64,000 nucleotides of DNA from Flavobacterium sp. MFBS3-15 (GCF_026107645.2 NZ_JAPCHV010000009.1:116959-180958), one strand, 5' to 3'. Numbered from the stretch's first letter, positions 8,800-18,200 are shown. Numbers and translations: made by a program. Notes: generated by a model not told the origin, from the sequence alone.

Positions 8800-10141
8800 G
8801 ATCAGTAAGGATTTTATTGCCCAGATTGAGCAATATATAAGTGAAAACCGCGAGCAGGAACTCCAGAACCTGCTCCAGGACATCCATACTGCTGACATTG
8901 CCGAGATCATGGATGAGCTGGACAGCAGCGAGGCCAGCTATATCTTCCATATCCTGGACAGCGAAAAGACCTCCGAGATTCTTCTTGAGCTTGATGAGGA
9001 GAGCCGTGAAAAAATATTAAAAGACCTTTCGCCAAAGGAGATCGCCGAAGAGCTCGACGAAATGAGCACCGACGATGCCGCCGACATCATTGCCGAACTT
9101 CCGGCTGACATGAAGGAAGAGGTTATCCAGGAACTTGCTGATGACGAGCACGCCAAGGATATTGTCGACCTCCTTCGCTACGATGAAGATACTGCGGGTG
9201 GGCTTATGGCCAAGGAACTCGTAAAGGTAAACGAGAACTGGAACGTGCTTACCTGCGTGCGCGAAATGAGGGTACAGGCCGAGAACGTACAGCGCGTACA
9301 TTCAATATATGTGGTGGATGACGAGGAGAGGCTGAAAGGCCGCCTGTCGCTGAAGGATCTTTTGGTGACCTCTACCAAGACCCCAATCAGTGAGGTATAC
9401 ATCAAAAAAGTAGACTTTGTAAAGGTGACTACGCCCGATGTTGAGGTGGCGCGCATCATGCAGAAGTATGACCTTGAGGCCATCCCGGTAATTGATGAGC
9501 TGGGCAGGCTCGTAGGGCGCATTACTATCGATGACATCGTAGACGTGATTAAGGAAGAAGCCGACAAGGATTACCAGCTCGCTGCGGGTATCTCGCAGGA
9601 CGTTGAAGCTGATGACAGTATCCTCGAGCTTACCAGAGCCCGCCTTCCCTGGCTGGTACTGGCACTGCTGGGTGGTTTTGTTTCCGTTAAAGTCCTCGGC
9701 ATATTTGAACCCGCAATGAAAAACCATGGTGAGCTGTTCTTCTTTACGCCGCTCATTGCAGCAATGGCGGGCAATGTGGGCGTTCAGTCTTCGGCGATCA
9801 TCGTGCAGGGCCTTGCCAACAATACCATCAGCGGGTCGCTGTGGAACCGCCTGGTGAAGGAAGTCCTGCTTACGCTCTTCAACGGTTCCATACTGGCCGC
9901 CATACTCATACTGGGCAGCCATTTTCTACTGGACGAAACCTACATCTTAGGCCTTACTGTGGGCATTTCGCTGATTACGGTTATCGTAATCGCTTCATTG
10001 ATAGGTACTTTTGTGCCGATACTCCTCAATAAGTTTGGTGTAGACCCCGCTTTGGCCACCGGGCCCTTCATTACGACCAGCAATGACATCTGCGGGATAT
10101 TGATCTACTTTTCGATTGCGAAAATGATATTGGGCTTCTGA
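8789..10141 (+). CDS. mgtE: Magnesium transporter MgtE
   Basis: A Mg2+ channel/transporter of the inner membrane with the full 450-residue MgtE layout. An acidic N-terminal superhelical domain (to about residue 130, with [11 protein letters not shown]) is followed by two CBS domains (about 135-260, including [14 protein letters not shown] and [22 protein letters not shown]) and five membrane helices from about 285, with [14 protein letters not shown] and a C-terminal [18 protein letters not shown] pore motif. The N and CBS domains sense cytosolic Mg2+ and gate the pore. It overlaps rsmA by 11 bases. No riboswitch is visible. Confidence 0.96.
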   Translation: MEFKISKDFIAQIEQYISENREQELQNLLQDIHTADIAEIMDELDSSEASYIFHILDSEKTSEILLELDEESREKILKDLSPKEIAEELDEMSTDDAADIIAELPADMKEEVIQELADDEHAKDIVDLLRYDEDTAGGLMAKELVKVNENWNVLTCVREMRVQAENVQRVHSIYVVDDEERLKGRLSLKDLLVTSTKTPISEVYIKKVDFVKVTTPDVEVARIMQKYDLEAIPVIDELGRLVGRITIDDIVDVIKEEADKDYQLAAGISQDVEADDSILELTRARLPWLVLALLGGFVSVKVLGIFEPAMKNHGELFFFTPLIAAMAGNVGVQSSAIIVQGLANNTISGSLWNRLVKEVLLTLFNGSILAAILILGSHFLLDETYILGLTVGISLITVIVIASLIGTFVPILLNKFGVDPALATGPFITTSNDICGILIYFSIAKMILGF

Positions 10142-10460
10142 AATTTATCATACCCTAAAATACCCCAAAAAGGGCATTTTAGTGGAATTCTTGGGTTCCT
10201 GCGTGATGATTTTAGGGTATATGAATGTGATTTTAGGGGTTAGAAAGGGGGAATTTTAGGTAGTCCTTCTTAATGGTTGAAAAATACGACTTTTGTTACC
10301 AATTTTTTCTTCTTAAAAAGTATCTAAAATAGAATTGCTTCTCATTTGTTTTCGATTGACTCCTTATCGAGATTTATTCCTGAAAGATTTTGAAAGATCA
10401 CTTTGTGGACCTTTGCGCCTTCTTTGTGTAACTTTGCGTAACAACGGATAACCCTGAACC
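10142..10460. other. 319 bp intergenic region with hairpin and short repeats
   Basis: No gene is visible. Just after mgtE, CTAAAATACCC (10155) pairs with GGGCATTTTAG (ending 10182), a stem that could act as a weak terminator although no T-tract follows. TGATTTTAGGG occurs twice, near 10208 and 10230. The right end carries CTTTG-rich sequence (from about 10400) and a likely -7 box, then an AACCCTGAACC-type repeat that runs into the next gene. Confidence 0.4.
10429..10436 (+). promoter_or_regulatory. -7 box of 2-hydroxyacid dehydrogenase
   Basis: TAACTTTG matches TAnnTTTG, 24 bases before the ATG at 10461. Upstream CTTTG copies at 10401-10405 and 10411-10415 are poorly spaced for a -33 element. 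Confidence 0.4.
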
Positions 10461-11420
10461 ATGAACCCTAAACCCGGAACCATAAAGATCCTCCATATTG
10501 ACTCCAACCACCCCACCCTTTGGGCACAGCTCGAAGAAGCCGGCTTCATCAATGAGGCCGACTACAAATCGACTAAAGCTGAAGTAGAAGCGAAGATAGC
10601 CGGGTACCATGGCATCGTGATCCGCAGCCGGTTCGATATCGACAGGCAGTTCCTCGATGCGGCGGCCAGCCTGCAGTTTATAGCCCGCGTAGGGGCAGGG
10701 CTGGAGAGTATCGATTGCGGGTATGCCGCCGAAAAAGGCATCCACCTGATTGCCGCGCCCGAGGGCAACCGCAATGCCGTGGGCGAGCAGGCGCTGGGCA
10801 TGCTCCTGTCGCTCTTCAACAACCTGAACAAGGCCGACAGGGAGATACGCAAGGGGCAATGGGTGCGCGAAGGCAACCGCGGGCATGAGCTGGACGGCAA
10901 GACCGTGGGCATCATCGGGTACGGGAACATGGGCAAATCGTTTGCCAAAAAGCTGAGGGGATTTGATGTTGAAGTACTATGCTACGACATTAAGCCGTTT
11001 GTGGGCAATGCCAATGCCAAACAGGTTTCGCTGGAAGAGCTGCGGGAAAAAGCCGACGTGCTGAGCCTGCACACACCCCACACGCCCGAAACACACCGCA
11101 TGGTCGATGCCGGTTTCATCGATGCGTTTAAAAAACCGTTTTGGCTTATCAATACGGCCCGTGGCAAAAGCGTGGTGACGAAAGATCTGGCCGAAGCGCT
11201 CAAATCTAAAAAGATACTGGGTGCGGCATTGGACGTTTTAGAATATGAAAAATCATCGTTCGAACAATTGTTTACTACCGACATCCCAGAGGCATTCCAA
11301 TACCTGCTGGACTCGGATAACGTGCTGTTATCGCCCCACATCGCCGGGTGGACGTTCCAGAGCCATGAGCGCCTGGCGCAGGTGATCGCCGACAAGATAA
11401 AGGCAGTGTGCCTTAAATAA
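10461..11420 (+). CDS. D-isomer 2-hydroxyacid dehydrogenase (phosphoglycerate dehydrogenase-like)
   Basis: An NAD-dependent dehydrogenase of the D-2-hydroxyacid family. The Rossmann motif GIIGYGNMG is at about 150-158, catalytic Arg in NTARGKSVV (R234) and His in SPHIAGW (H293). There is no C-terminal ACT domain, so it is the short SerA-like form. Annotation as 3-phosphoglycerate dehydrogenase (serine synthesis) is common for such proteins, but the substrate is not proven by sequence. The only usable start (10461) falls inside an intergenic AACCCTGAACC-type repeat, so residues MNPKPGT are repeat-derived and the core family sequence begins at IKILHIDSNHP. Confidence 0.85.
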   Translation: MNPKPGTIKILHIDSNHPTLWAQLEEAGFINEADYKSTKAEVEAKIAGYHGIVIRSRFDIDRQFLDAAASLQFIARVGAGLESIDCGYAAEKGIHLIAAPEGNRNAVGEQALGMLLSLFNNLNKADREIRKGQWVREGNRGHELDGKTVGIIGYGNMGKSFAKKLRGFDVEVLCYDIKPFVGNANAKQVSLEELREKADVLSLHTPHTPETHRMVDAGFIDAFKKPFWLINTARGKSVVTKDLAEALKSKKILGAALDVLEYEKSSFEQLFTTDIPEAFQYLLDSDNVLLSPHIAGWTFQSHERLAQVIADKIKAVCLK

Positions 11421-11429
11421 GCCACATAG

Positions 11430-11999
11430 ATGAAAAAAAAGATTATTACCGCAATTGTGCTGGCGCTTCTGTTTTCATGCAAAGATGACAAGAAGGCTGA
11501 AATAAAATCGGAAACTGTCATCACAACCAGCAAAGCTAAGCCCGAACTTGCTGATCCCGGAATTGCTGAATACTACGACACTCATCATGAAACTATAGGC
11601 GGATGGCTTAAGATTGGAGTGGATGCCAGCCGGGTTATCGAAAATTTCGGGAACGACTATAATGCTGCTGAGGGTGAAATATCCCAGGTTAACGGGATGT
11701 ACTGGCAGGAATGGGACTATCCTGACAACGGGGTTACGCTGTTAATGGAATCGGAAAATGCTGAAAGCCAAAAAAGCGTAATCCAGATCACCTTATATAA
11801 ACCTTCGCGATTACAAACTTCCCGCGGCATAGCAATTGGCTCCTCTGCAGGCGATGTGCGTAAAGCCTATGCAGATGTCATTAATAATAAAGAATCATCA
11901 GGTCAAAGCATTGTTGCAGGTTCGATATATTCGGGAGTAATTTTTACGATTGCCGACAATGCCGTATCAGAAATCTTCATTGGTGCGGCAGTTGAATAA
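11430..11999 (+). CDS. Putative lipoprotein of unknown function
   Basis: A 189-residue protein with a lipoprotein signal (MKKKIITAIVLALLFSC then KDDKK), so the mature protein should be lipid-anchored at C16. The body has GGWLKIGVDASRVIENFGNDY and RGIAIGSSAGDVRKAYADVI, two related 'G-x-S/D-x-x-x-V-x-x-x-Y' segments. These resemble the repeated units of SmpA/BLIP-like periplasmic folds, but the match is weak. It starts 9 bases after the dehydrogenase, so co-transcription is likely. Confidence 0.7.
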   Translation: MKKKIITAIVLALLFSCKDDKKAEIKSETVITTSKAKPELADPGIAEYYDTHHETIGGWLKIGVDASRVIENFGNDYNAAEGEISQVNGMYWQEWDYPDNGVTLLMESENAESQKSVIQITLYKPSRLQTSRGIAIGSSAGDVRKAYADVINNKESSGQSIVAGSIYSGVIFTIADNAVSEIFIGAAVE

Positions 12000-12140
12000 T
12001 TTAGCGAAAAGCTAAGGATAACAGATACTCCAGCTTGTTATAAATATATTGTTTGTTACATCAAAAAGCCACTTCTTTACACAACTCTTAATTAATTGTT
12101 AATTGAATAAAATACAGTTTTTTTGGTAATATTTAAAGTA

Positions 12141-12148
12141 TATATTTG
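12141..12148 (+). promoter_or_regulatory. -7 box of orphan response regulator
   Basis: TATATTTG matches TAnnTTTG exactly and sits 31 bases upstream of the TTG start at 12180, in a very AT-rich 180 bp gap. A TTG at 12123-12125 is 15 bases upstream, slightly short for a -33 box. Confidence 0.5.
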
Positions 12149-12179
12149 GTTATAAGTTAAAATATAATTAAAAAGAGCT

Positions 12180-12839
12180 TTGGTTAAAAAAATAAATGTA
12201 CTCGGCATTGACGATCATGCCGTTGTACTCGAGGGCTACCATTCTATTTTTAGGAGCCTCGATGGGTTCGATGAAGTAAGGTTTACCAAAGCTCATGATT
12301 GCCGGTCGGGCAGTGAGGTTATATATACGCACAAGGATGACCCTTTTGATGTTGCGGTATTGGATTACAGTATGCCGCCTTTTCCGGAAAAGCACCTGTA
12401 TTCCGGCGAAGATATGGCAATGCTGCTGAGGCAGGCCATGCCCTCTTGTAAAATCATCATGATGACCATGCACAATAACATAAGCGTATTGAGTAGCATC
12501 CTGGAAAAAGTAAGGCCGGAAGGGTTTATAAATAAAAGCGATTGTTCGTGCACTGAACTCATGGAGGCCTTTAAGGCCGTACTGCAGGGCGCTACCTATT
12601 TTTCTGAAACCGTGGCCGCCTTTATGGCACGGCAGGAAAGCGGGATGCTGCTGGAGGAGCTCGACATTAAGATTATCCTTCTCCTGGCCAATGGCATCAA
12701 GACCTGTAACCTCAATAAATACATTCCCCTTTCTGAAAGCAGCATCGAAAAACGGAAGTACCGCATTAAGCGCCTCCTTAACATTAGTGGCGGCGATGAG
12801 GAGCTCATACGCAGGGCCAGGGCATTGGGGTATATTTAG
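12180..12839 (+). CDS. Orphan response regulator with C-terminal HTH
   Basis: A 219-residue receiver plus DNA-binding protein. Receiver residues are visible: acidic pocket DDH at 11-13, phosphoacceptor D62 in VAVLDYSMPP, T96 in MMTMH and K119 in FINKSD. The C-terminal part (about 150-219) has a LuxR/NarL-like helix-turn-helix (IILLLANGIKTCNLNKYIPL, SSIEKRKYRIKRLL), somewhat divergent. The start must be TTG at 12180, because an in-frame stop lies at 12165 and no ATG or GTG lies between. No histidine kinase is adjacent, so the partner is elsewhere. The loop after D62 (PPFPEKHLYSGEDM) is longer than usual. Confidence 0.8.
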   Translation: MVKKINVLGIDDHAVVLEGYHSIFRSLDGFDEVRFTKAHDCRSGSEVIYTHKDDPFDVAVLDYSMPPFPEKHLYSGEDMAMLLRQAMPSCKIIMMTMHNNISVLSSILEKVRPEGFINKSDCSCTELMEAFKAVLQGATYFSETVAAFMARQESGMLLEELDIKIILLLANGIKTCNLNKYIPLSESSIEKRKYRIKRLLNISGGDEELIRRARALGYI

Positions 12840-13157
12840 TATGACATGCCTCTGCCAGGGTGCAAAAAAAACATTAATCTTCTTAATTAACCATAATATT
12901 TAATTAATAGATATTAACAATTATGCGTTTATTATATTTTTTTAACCAGTTTGTTAGATATATTTAAATATTTTTAGTAGTAAATGAATGTTATTTGTGA
13001 TTGGATTCCTTTTCTGTTCACAATTTTTTTTATCACTGTTAATTGCGGAAAAACCGTAATTAATTGTCATTTATTTTTTCCAACTTTACTACAAGCCTGC
13101 TTCAATAATCACAGCATACAGGCCTACACGGCTTGTATGCCATTTTAATAATACCTT
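12840..13157. other. 318 bp AT-rich intergenic region
   Basis: No gene is visible on either strand. It is strongly AT-rich with runs of A and T. The only clear structure is the hairpin listed at 13114-13140 next to the following gene. Regulatory DNA for the GLPGLI genes is the likely content. Confidence 0.4.
13114..13140 (+). promoter_or_regulatory. Hairpin upstream of first GLPGLI gene
   Basis: GCATACAGGCC (13114-13124) and GGCTTGTATGC (13130-13140) pair at 10 of 11 positions around a 5-base loop, 17 bases before the ATG at 13158. It could be a leader hairpin or an operator. It lacks the T-tract of an intrinsic terminator. Confidence 0.35.
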
Positions 13158-13889
13158 ATGAAACCATTTTTAGCAGTAATTTTATTTATAAGTATATGGG
13201 CCTATCCCCAAAAATCGGGAATTGTTACCTATCGGGGTTTTTACACGGCGACACAGCTTACCGAAGAATTTAAGAAGAAGGACCCGTCGGCCTACCGAGA
13301 CCAGGCGGAATATGAAGAAATAGCCAGGACACTTCGTTTTGAGATGCATTTTTCAAATAACGAATCATTCTTCAGCATGGTGGAGGGACTGCCTGCCGAC
13401 AGCTACGACGAAACGAATGTGAGCATTGCGCAAAGCAAATTTTATGGACTGGACAGCTTTTACAATAACCTCGCTACTGACGAAAGCCTGGAGCTGGCCA
13501 ATATCATGGACCGGATCGTGCTCATTGAGAAAAAAATATCAGAAACCGGATGGCAGCTTACCGATGAAACAAAAATGATAGACGGCTATAAATGCTATAA
13601 AGCAACTACCGAATATAAATACCACTGGAACGGTAAAGACCGGTCATGGCCCGTAACCGCGTGGTATGCGCCATCCATTCCCATTGACCTGGGCCCGTTG
13701 CGTTATGCCGGTTTGCCGGGGCTGATACTTGAACTGAGCGAAGGCTATTGTTCCTGGGTTGTTGAAAGGATCGACCTTAGTCCTAAAAAGAAGATAAAGG
13801 TAGCCCGCCCCAAAAGCGGTGAAGCAATGACACAGGAGGAACTGGATAGCCAAACGGACAAAATGAAAAAAGACATAATGGGAAATTAG
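13158..13889 (+). CDS. GLPGLI family protein
   Basis: A 243-residue exported protein of the Bacteroidota GLPGLI family (TIGR01200 type). It has an N-terminal hydrophobic signal (KPFLAVILFISIWAYPQ) and, near residues 175-190, the diagnostic GPLRYAGLPGLILEL. Other conserved pieces are KMIDGYKCYKATTEY and AWYAPSIPIDLGP. The family is exported and of unknown biochemical role; genes often sit next to TonB-receptor-like barrels, as here. The downstream paralogue starts 7 bases after its stop, so the two are likely one operon. Confidence 0.9.
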   Translation: MKPFLAVILFISIWAYPQKSGIVTYRGFYTATQLTEEFKKKDPSAYRDQAEYEEIARTLRFEMHFSNNESFFSMVEGLPADSYDETNVSIAQSKFYGLDSFYNNLATDESLELANIMDRIVLIEKKISETGWQLTDETKMIDGYKCYKATTEYKYHWNGKDRSWPVTAWYAPSIPIDLGPLRYAGLPGLILELSEGYCSWVVERIDLSPKKKIKVARPKSGEAMTQEELDSQTDKMKKDIMGN

Positions 13890-13896
13890 CCAGGAA

Positions 13897-14601
13897 ATGA
13901 AACAGCGCCAAATTGTACTGATACTTTTTTTTATTTGCAGTCATTCTTTTGCACAAGTAAGCGAAGGTACCATTCACTACAGGGTAGTGGTGGGTACTGA
14001 CGAGCTTTTTGAAAAACTGGATAAAGAGATCAGGGACCAGTACATAAAAGAAAAGGAATCAGAAAAATACATATTGGAATTTAATAAAAACGAATTTGTA
14101 TATTACCTTGTTCCCGGGTTGTCTGTAAATTCAGACAGGGTGGCAAGGGAAGTAGTATATTATAAAAATAAGGACAGCCTGTACAGCCTGCGCCCGGTAG
14201 ATGATGAAGATTTCGGGAAGCTGCTGATTAAGGAGTCGCGGGATACCCAATGGCAACTGCATAACGAAACCAAAATGATAGGCCGGTACAAATGCTATAA
14301 AGCAACAGCCGAACTGGTAAGGGATAATGGTAAATATGGCGTATTCAGGTTTCCGGTTATTGCCTGGTATGCGCCCGAAATACCGCTGCCGTATGGGCCG
14401 CTTGGGTATGGCGGGCTGCCGGGACTCATACTCGAACTGCAGGAACGCAATGTGGTGTATGGGGCAGCTGCGATTGATTTTAAAATTGACCGGAAAAATT
14501 CGAAGCTGCAAAAGCCATCCCGCAAAGGCCGGAAATTGTGGACACAGGAAGAATACAATGCCAACATCCAAAAGCTGATGGAGGGCGTGTATAAAGAATA
14601 A
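13897..14601 (+). CDS. GLPGLI family protein (paralogue)
   Basis: A 234-residue tandem paralogue of the preceding gene, with signal peptide MKQRQIVLILFFICSHSFAQ and the family motif LGYGGLPGLILEL. The shared blocks KMIGRYKCYKAT and AWYAPEIPLPYGP match KMIDGYKCYKAT and AWYAPSIPIDLGP in the first copy, which indicates gene duplication followed by divergence. The C-terminus is rich in Lys/Arg (SKLQKPSRKGRKLWTQEEY). It is followed after 125 bases by the outer-membrane barrel gene, its likely functional partner. Confidence 0.9.
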   Translation: MKQRQIVLILFFICSHSFAQVSEGTIHYRVVVGTDELFEKLDKEIRDQYIKEKESEKYILEFNKNEFVYYLVPGLSVNSDRVAREVVYYKNKDSLYSLRPVDDEDFGKLLIKESRDTQWQLHNETKMIGRYKCYKATAELVRDNGKYGVFRFPVIAWYAPEIPLPYGPLGYGGLPGLILELQERNVVYGAAAIDFKIDRKNSKLQKPSRKGRKLWTQEEYNANIQKLMEGVYKE

Positions 14602-14726
14602 AGGCCGTGCCGGAATGTGGGATTCTAATTATAATCCGCAAAAATGATTTTTAAACACCACCTTCCTGATACTGGTTATCAAACTCATGGGCAGTACCTG
14701 CCGTTACGGTAACTGCGCACGGAATT

Positions 14727-17420
14727 ATGAATTTAATGGTACGACTCTTTTTTGCTATCTTTTGTTTCTGCTACTGCACAGCACAGGCGCAAACGCTGTC
14801 TTTTACAGGCGTGGTTAGCGACACGCTGGAGATGCCGCTGGAAAATGCCAATGTGATCGCCAAACCGCTAAAGGAAGGACTGCAATTGAAATTTGCCATT
14901 GCCGACCATAAGGGCCGCTACCGGCTGGAACTCGAAAAGCAGGTGCCGTATGAAATTACCGTGTCCTATCTCGGTTTTTTGGATGAAACCTTCCTGCTGG
15001 AGCCGGATGCTGCAGCAACTTCCCATAACTTTTTACTGAAGCCCTCCAGCGAAAACCTGAAGGAAATCATTATCGATTACGAGATTAAGCCCGTAATTGT
15101 AAAAAAAGACACGCTGGTATATGATATAGGGAGCTTTGCTTCGGGTAATGAGCGAAAGATGAAGGATATCCTGGCCAAACTGCCCGGTGTAGAGGTGGGA
15201 AAAGACGGATCGGTTACCGTACAGGGTAAAAGAGTGACCCAGATGCTGGTGGAGGGGCAGTCGTTTTTTGGCGGCGGGTCCAAACTGGCGGTGGAGAACA
15301 TTCCTGCAGATGCCCTGGACAAAATTGAAGTGATCGACCACTTTACCGAGGTAGGCTTCATGAAAGAGGTGTCCGACAGCGAAGAGCTTGCCATGAACGT
15401 AAAACTGAAGGAAGATAAAAAGAAATTCATGTTTGGCGACATTGAGGCAGGCGCGGGCAACGACAGCTTTTACCTTGCCCACGCGGCATTGTTTTATTAC
15501 AGCCCCAAAACCAACCTGAGCTTTATAGGCGATGCGAACACCATAGGGCAACGTGTTTTTTCGTTTGACGACCTTGTGCGGTTTGAGGGCGGAAGGAGCA
15601 AATACCTTACCGGAAGGAAGTCGCTGGGCAACCTGTACAGCTTTACCGATGACAATACGGATGTGGTGCAAAACAGGGCCCAGTTTGCCGCGCTCAACTT
15701 TAGCCACCGCCTTTCCGATAAGCTTTCGGTATCCGGGTTCGGCATTTTTTCCAAAATTTTTACCGGATCGTTGGTAGAGAGCGAAGTCCAGTACCTCCAA
15801 AATGATGTGCCCATTGTCGAGGAACGGCTGTTTAAAAGCAGCAACAGGCCCCTGCTGGGAGCGGGCAACATTAAGCTCGACTACGACCGCGGGGCAAAGG
15901 AGAAGATTTATTATAACGCCCAATACCAGTCGGCAAACAACGATTTTGAAAGTACGCTTACCTCGGTAATCAATAATAACGCTACCGTTTTTGAAACTTT
16001 TCGCCACGCCGACAACAATTCATTTAAGCAGTACCTGGAGTGGCATAAAGGCTACAATGATGCCCATACGGCCACGTTTGTGGTAAACCATGCCTACGAC
16101 AAAAACACACCGCGCAATGCGTGGGTTACCAACCGGGAGTTCCTTCCCGGGCTTATACCGTTGCAGGAAGACGACCTGTACAATGTGCAACAGCTTAAGG
16201 CGGTTGAAGGCAACAGCATCGACGCGCTGGTAAAGCACTATTGGATCATTGACAATTTCAACCATCTGTACAGTGTTATCGGCAACAATCTGGGCACTAC
16301 GGCGCTGGATGTTACGGAGCGCCAGGTGCTAACCGACGGCACTGTGAACGATTTTAGCGATGCCGGGTTTGGAAATGACGTGTACTACCGCCTAAACGAC
16401 GCCTACGTGGGCATGGAATACAAGTTTAAATTCGGAAAGCTGGTCAACCGCCCGGGGCTGTATTACCACTGGTACCACCTGTCTACACATCAGCCGGATA
16501 ACGATTATAAGCTGTCCCGGTGGCTGCTGCAGCCGCAATGGACAAGCGAATATGAGTTTAACAAATCCGAGTCGCTACGGCTAAACTACCGCCTTGCCAA
16601 CTCATTTCCTGATGCCGAAAACCTGGCAGAGCGGTATATGCTGCAAAGTTATAATGCGGTATACCGAGGCAACGCCTTCCTTCGTAACGAACGGTACCAC
16701 GCGGCCAGCCTTTCCTACAGCAAGATGAACATGTACCGTGGCCTGGTGGTGAGCGGCAGTGCATCGTTCTCGAAAAAAGTACGCACGCTGCGCAACGAAG
16801 TGGTAGTGCAGGAAATTGTAAGCGACGGCGCAGTGCAGGTAAGCCAGTTTACCACCCCGGTGCTTACAGGCAATCCGGAAACGCGCTGGAGCCTTTCGGG
16901 CGCCGTACAGAAGAAAATTTATAACTTCAGTGTGGGGGCAAATGCACGCCTGGGCTGGTTTGAATATTTCCAGACACTCAACGGGCTTGAAACCGCCAAC
17001 AACAGGAACAGCCAGGATGTGGGCCTATCGCTCAAAACAGCCAAAAAAGAATGGCCGTATGTATCGCTTGCTTATGCCAAAGGCTTCAGCCAGTTCCGTA
17101 GCGTGCAGGATACCGATTTCATGACCGATACGTTTGAAGCGGATTTCGACTACGAATTTGCGCCGGGCTGGGTGGTGAGGGGCAATTATACCTATTTCAA
17201 TAACTCCAATACCGAAGGACAGGAGAGTTCCTACCGTATTGCCCATGCATCCGTAGCCTACCAGGTAAAGGACTCCCCGTGGGGATTTGAGCTAAGGGCA
17301 AATAACCTCCTCAACGACCGGAGCAAAGAAACCAGCAGCTTTTCTGATTATACCATCACCAACCAGGTAACTTATATCTTACCGCGCGTCGTACTGTTTA
17401 CCGTCCGGTATAAGCTATAA
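14727..17420 (+). CDS. TonB-dependent-receptor-like outer membrane protein
   Basis: An 897-residue outer membrane beta-barrel. After a signal peptide (cleavage near AQAQ) there is a carboxypeptidase-like regulatory domain (SFTGVVSDTLEMPLENANVI, residues ~26-100), a plug-like segment (MKDILAKLPGVEVGKDG, GKRVTQMLVEGQSFFGGG, ~155-220) and a long barrel rich in alternating aromatic strands to the C-terminal LFTVRYKL. No typical TonB box is obvious. This class commonly accompanies GLPGLI proteins, suggesting joint work at the outer membrane. The substrate is unknown. ATG 14727 or 14736 are both possible starts. Its stop overlaps the stop of the convergent epimerase gene. Confidence 0.87.
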   Translation: MNLMVRLFFAIFCFCYCTAQAQTLSFTGVVSDTLEMPLENANVIAKPLKEGLQLKFAIADHKGRYRLELEKQVPYEITVSYLGFLDETFLLEPDAAATSHNFLLKPSSENLKEIIIDYEIKPVIVKKDTLVYDIGSFASGNERKMKDILAKLPGVEVGKDGSVTVQGKRVTQMLVEGQSFFGGGSKLAVENIPADALDKIEVIDHFTEVGFMKEVSDSEELAMNVKLKEDKKKFMFGDIEAGAGNDSFYLAHAALFYYSPKTNLSFIGDANTIGQRVFSFDDLVRFEGGRSKYLTGRKSLGNLYSFTDDNTDVVQNRAQFAALNFSHRLSDKLSVSGFGIFSKIFTGSLVESEVQYLQNDVPIVEERLFKSSNRPLLGAGNIKLDYDRGAKEKIYYNAQYQSANNDFESTLTSVINNNATVFETFRHADNNSFKQYLEWHKGYNDAHTATFVVNHAYDKNTPRNAWVTNREFLPGLIPLQEDDLYNVQQLKAVEGNSIDALVKHYWIIDNFNHLYSVIGNNLGTTALDVTERQVLTDGTVNDFSDAGFGNDVYYRLNDAYVGMEYKFKFGKLVNRPGLYYHWYHLSTHQPDNDYKLSRWLLQPQWTSEYEFNKSESLRLNYRLANSFPDAENLAERYMLQSYNAVYRGNAFLRNERYHAASLSYSKMNMYRGLVVSGSASFSKKVRTLRNEVVVQEIVSDGAVQVSQFTTPVLTGNPETRWSLSGAVQKKIYNFSVGANARLGWFEYFQTLNGLETANNRNSQDVGLSLKTAKKEWPYVSLAYAKGFSQFRSVQDTDFMTDTFEADFDYEFAPGWVVRGNYTYFNNSNTEGQESSYRIAHASVAYQVKDSPWGFELRANNLLNDRSKETSSFSDYTITNQVTYILPRVVLFTVRYKL

Positions 17421-18200
17421 CAGGCTGCTGAAGGCATAACCCGTAAGGCGCGCCAGCTTTTCCGCGCGTACCGTTTTCCCTTCGTTTCCTGACGGCGCAA
17501 AGGCCGGTAGCGGTAGCCCCATTTCATTAGCTTTACCTGTATAGTAGTCCATCCGCGAAGGGTGGAAAGGCGCTACGCCATTAAACACCCCGCCCCAAAT
17601 GTTTTGCCGGATGAGGGATAGTATAATGCCCACACAGTCGTCCCGGTGGATGAGGTTGATGGGGGCATCAGGATCGGGCAGGTTTTCCCTTCCGGCAAGG
17701 TGGTACACAGGATGCCTCTCGCCGCCAACCAATCCGCCAAAGCGCAGTATTGTGGTTTGGAAATTGGCATTCGCCAAAAGCATCTTTTCCGCTTCCAGCA
17801 GCTGCTTCCCGTTATCGCTGTCGGGTAAAGGCAGGGTATCTTCGGTAACTAACCCCTGGTTGTTTCCGTATACCGAAATGGAGCTTACAAACACCACTTT
17901 TTTTATCCCCGACTTCTCAATGTGCGGCATTAAAACCTGAATCTTATCCGTAAAATCCCCCTCCTTCAATTTCGGCGGGATGTCGATGATGAGGATATCG
18001 GCATCCGCCAAAAAGCCATCGGCACCGCCCTGTAAAGCAGTTGTGCTGAGGGAAAGGACATACGGTTCAATTCCGGCATCTGCCAAAGCAGGAAGTTTTT
18101 CGGGCGTGGTGGTCGACCCTTTTACGGTAAAGCCATCAGCGATCATTGCCTGCGCCAGGGGCAGCCCCAGCCATCCGCAGCCTAATATTGATGCTTTCAT
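17415..18200 (-). CDS. NAD-dependent epimerase/dehydratase-like protein (YeeZ type)
   Basis: A 261-residue Rossmann protein of the extended-SDR superfamily. The N-terminal dinucleotide motif is GCGWLGLPLA (7-16). VVFVSSISVYG supplies a Ser/Tyr region, but the usual YxxxK is not clear, as in YeeZ-like atypical members. LRFGGLVGGERHPVYHLAGR and INLIHRDDCVGII are typical of this group. Substrate unknown. Its start overlaps the zinc-ribbon gene by 4 bases (ATGA type), so the three minus-strand genes to 20145 form one coupled operon. It ends convergent with the barrel gene, the two stop codons overlapping. Confidence 0.82.
   Translation of the reverse strand: MKASILGCGWLGLPLAQAMIADGFTVKGSTTTPEKLPALADAGIEPYVLSLSTTALQGGADGFLADADILIIDIPPKLKEGDFTDKIQVLMPHIEKSGIKKVVFVSSISVYGNNQGLVTEDTLPLPDSDNGKQLLEAEKMLLANANFQTTILRFGGLVGGERHPVYHLAGRENLPDPDAPINLIHRDDCVGIILSLIRQNIWGGVFNGVAPFHPSRMDYYTGKANEMGLPLPAFAPSGNEGKTVRAEKLARLTGYAFSSLL

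Noticed and set aside
8950..9160. Serine-rich antisense frames opposite mgtE
   Set aside because: They come from the acidic Glu/Asp codons of the MgtE N-domain read on the other strand.
15033..16007. Antisense open frame of 324 codons within the outer-membrane barrel gene
   Set aside because: It lies wholly inside a strongly supported coding gene and has no motif or signal.
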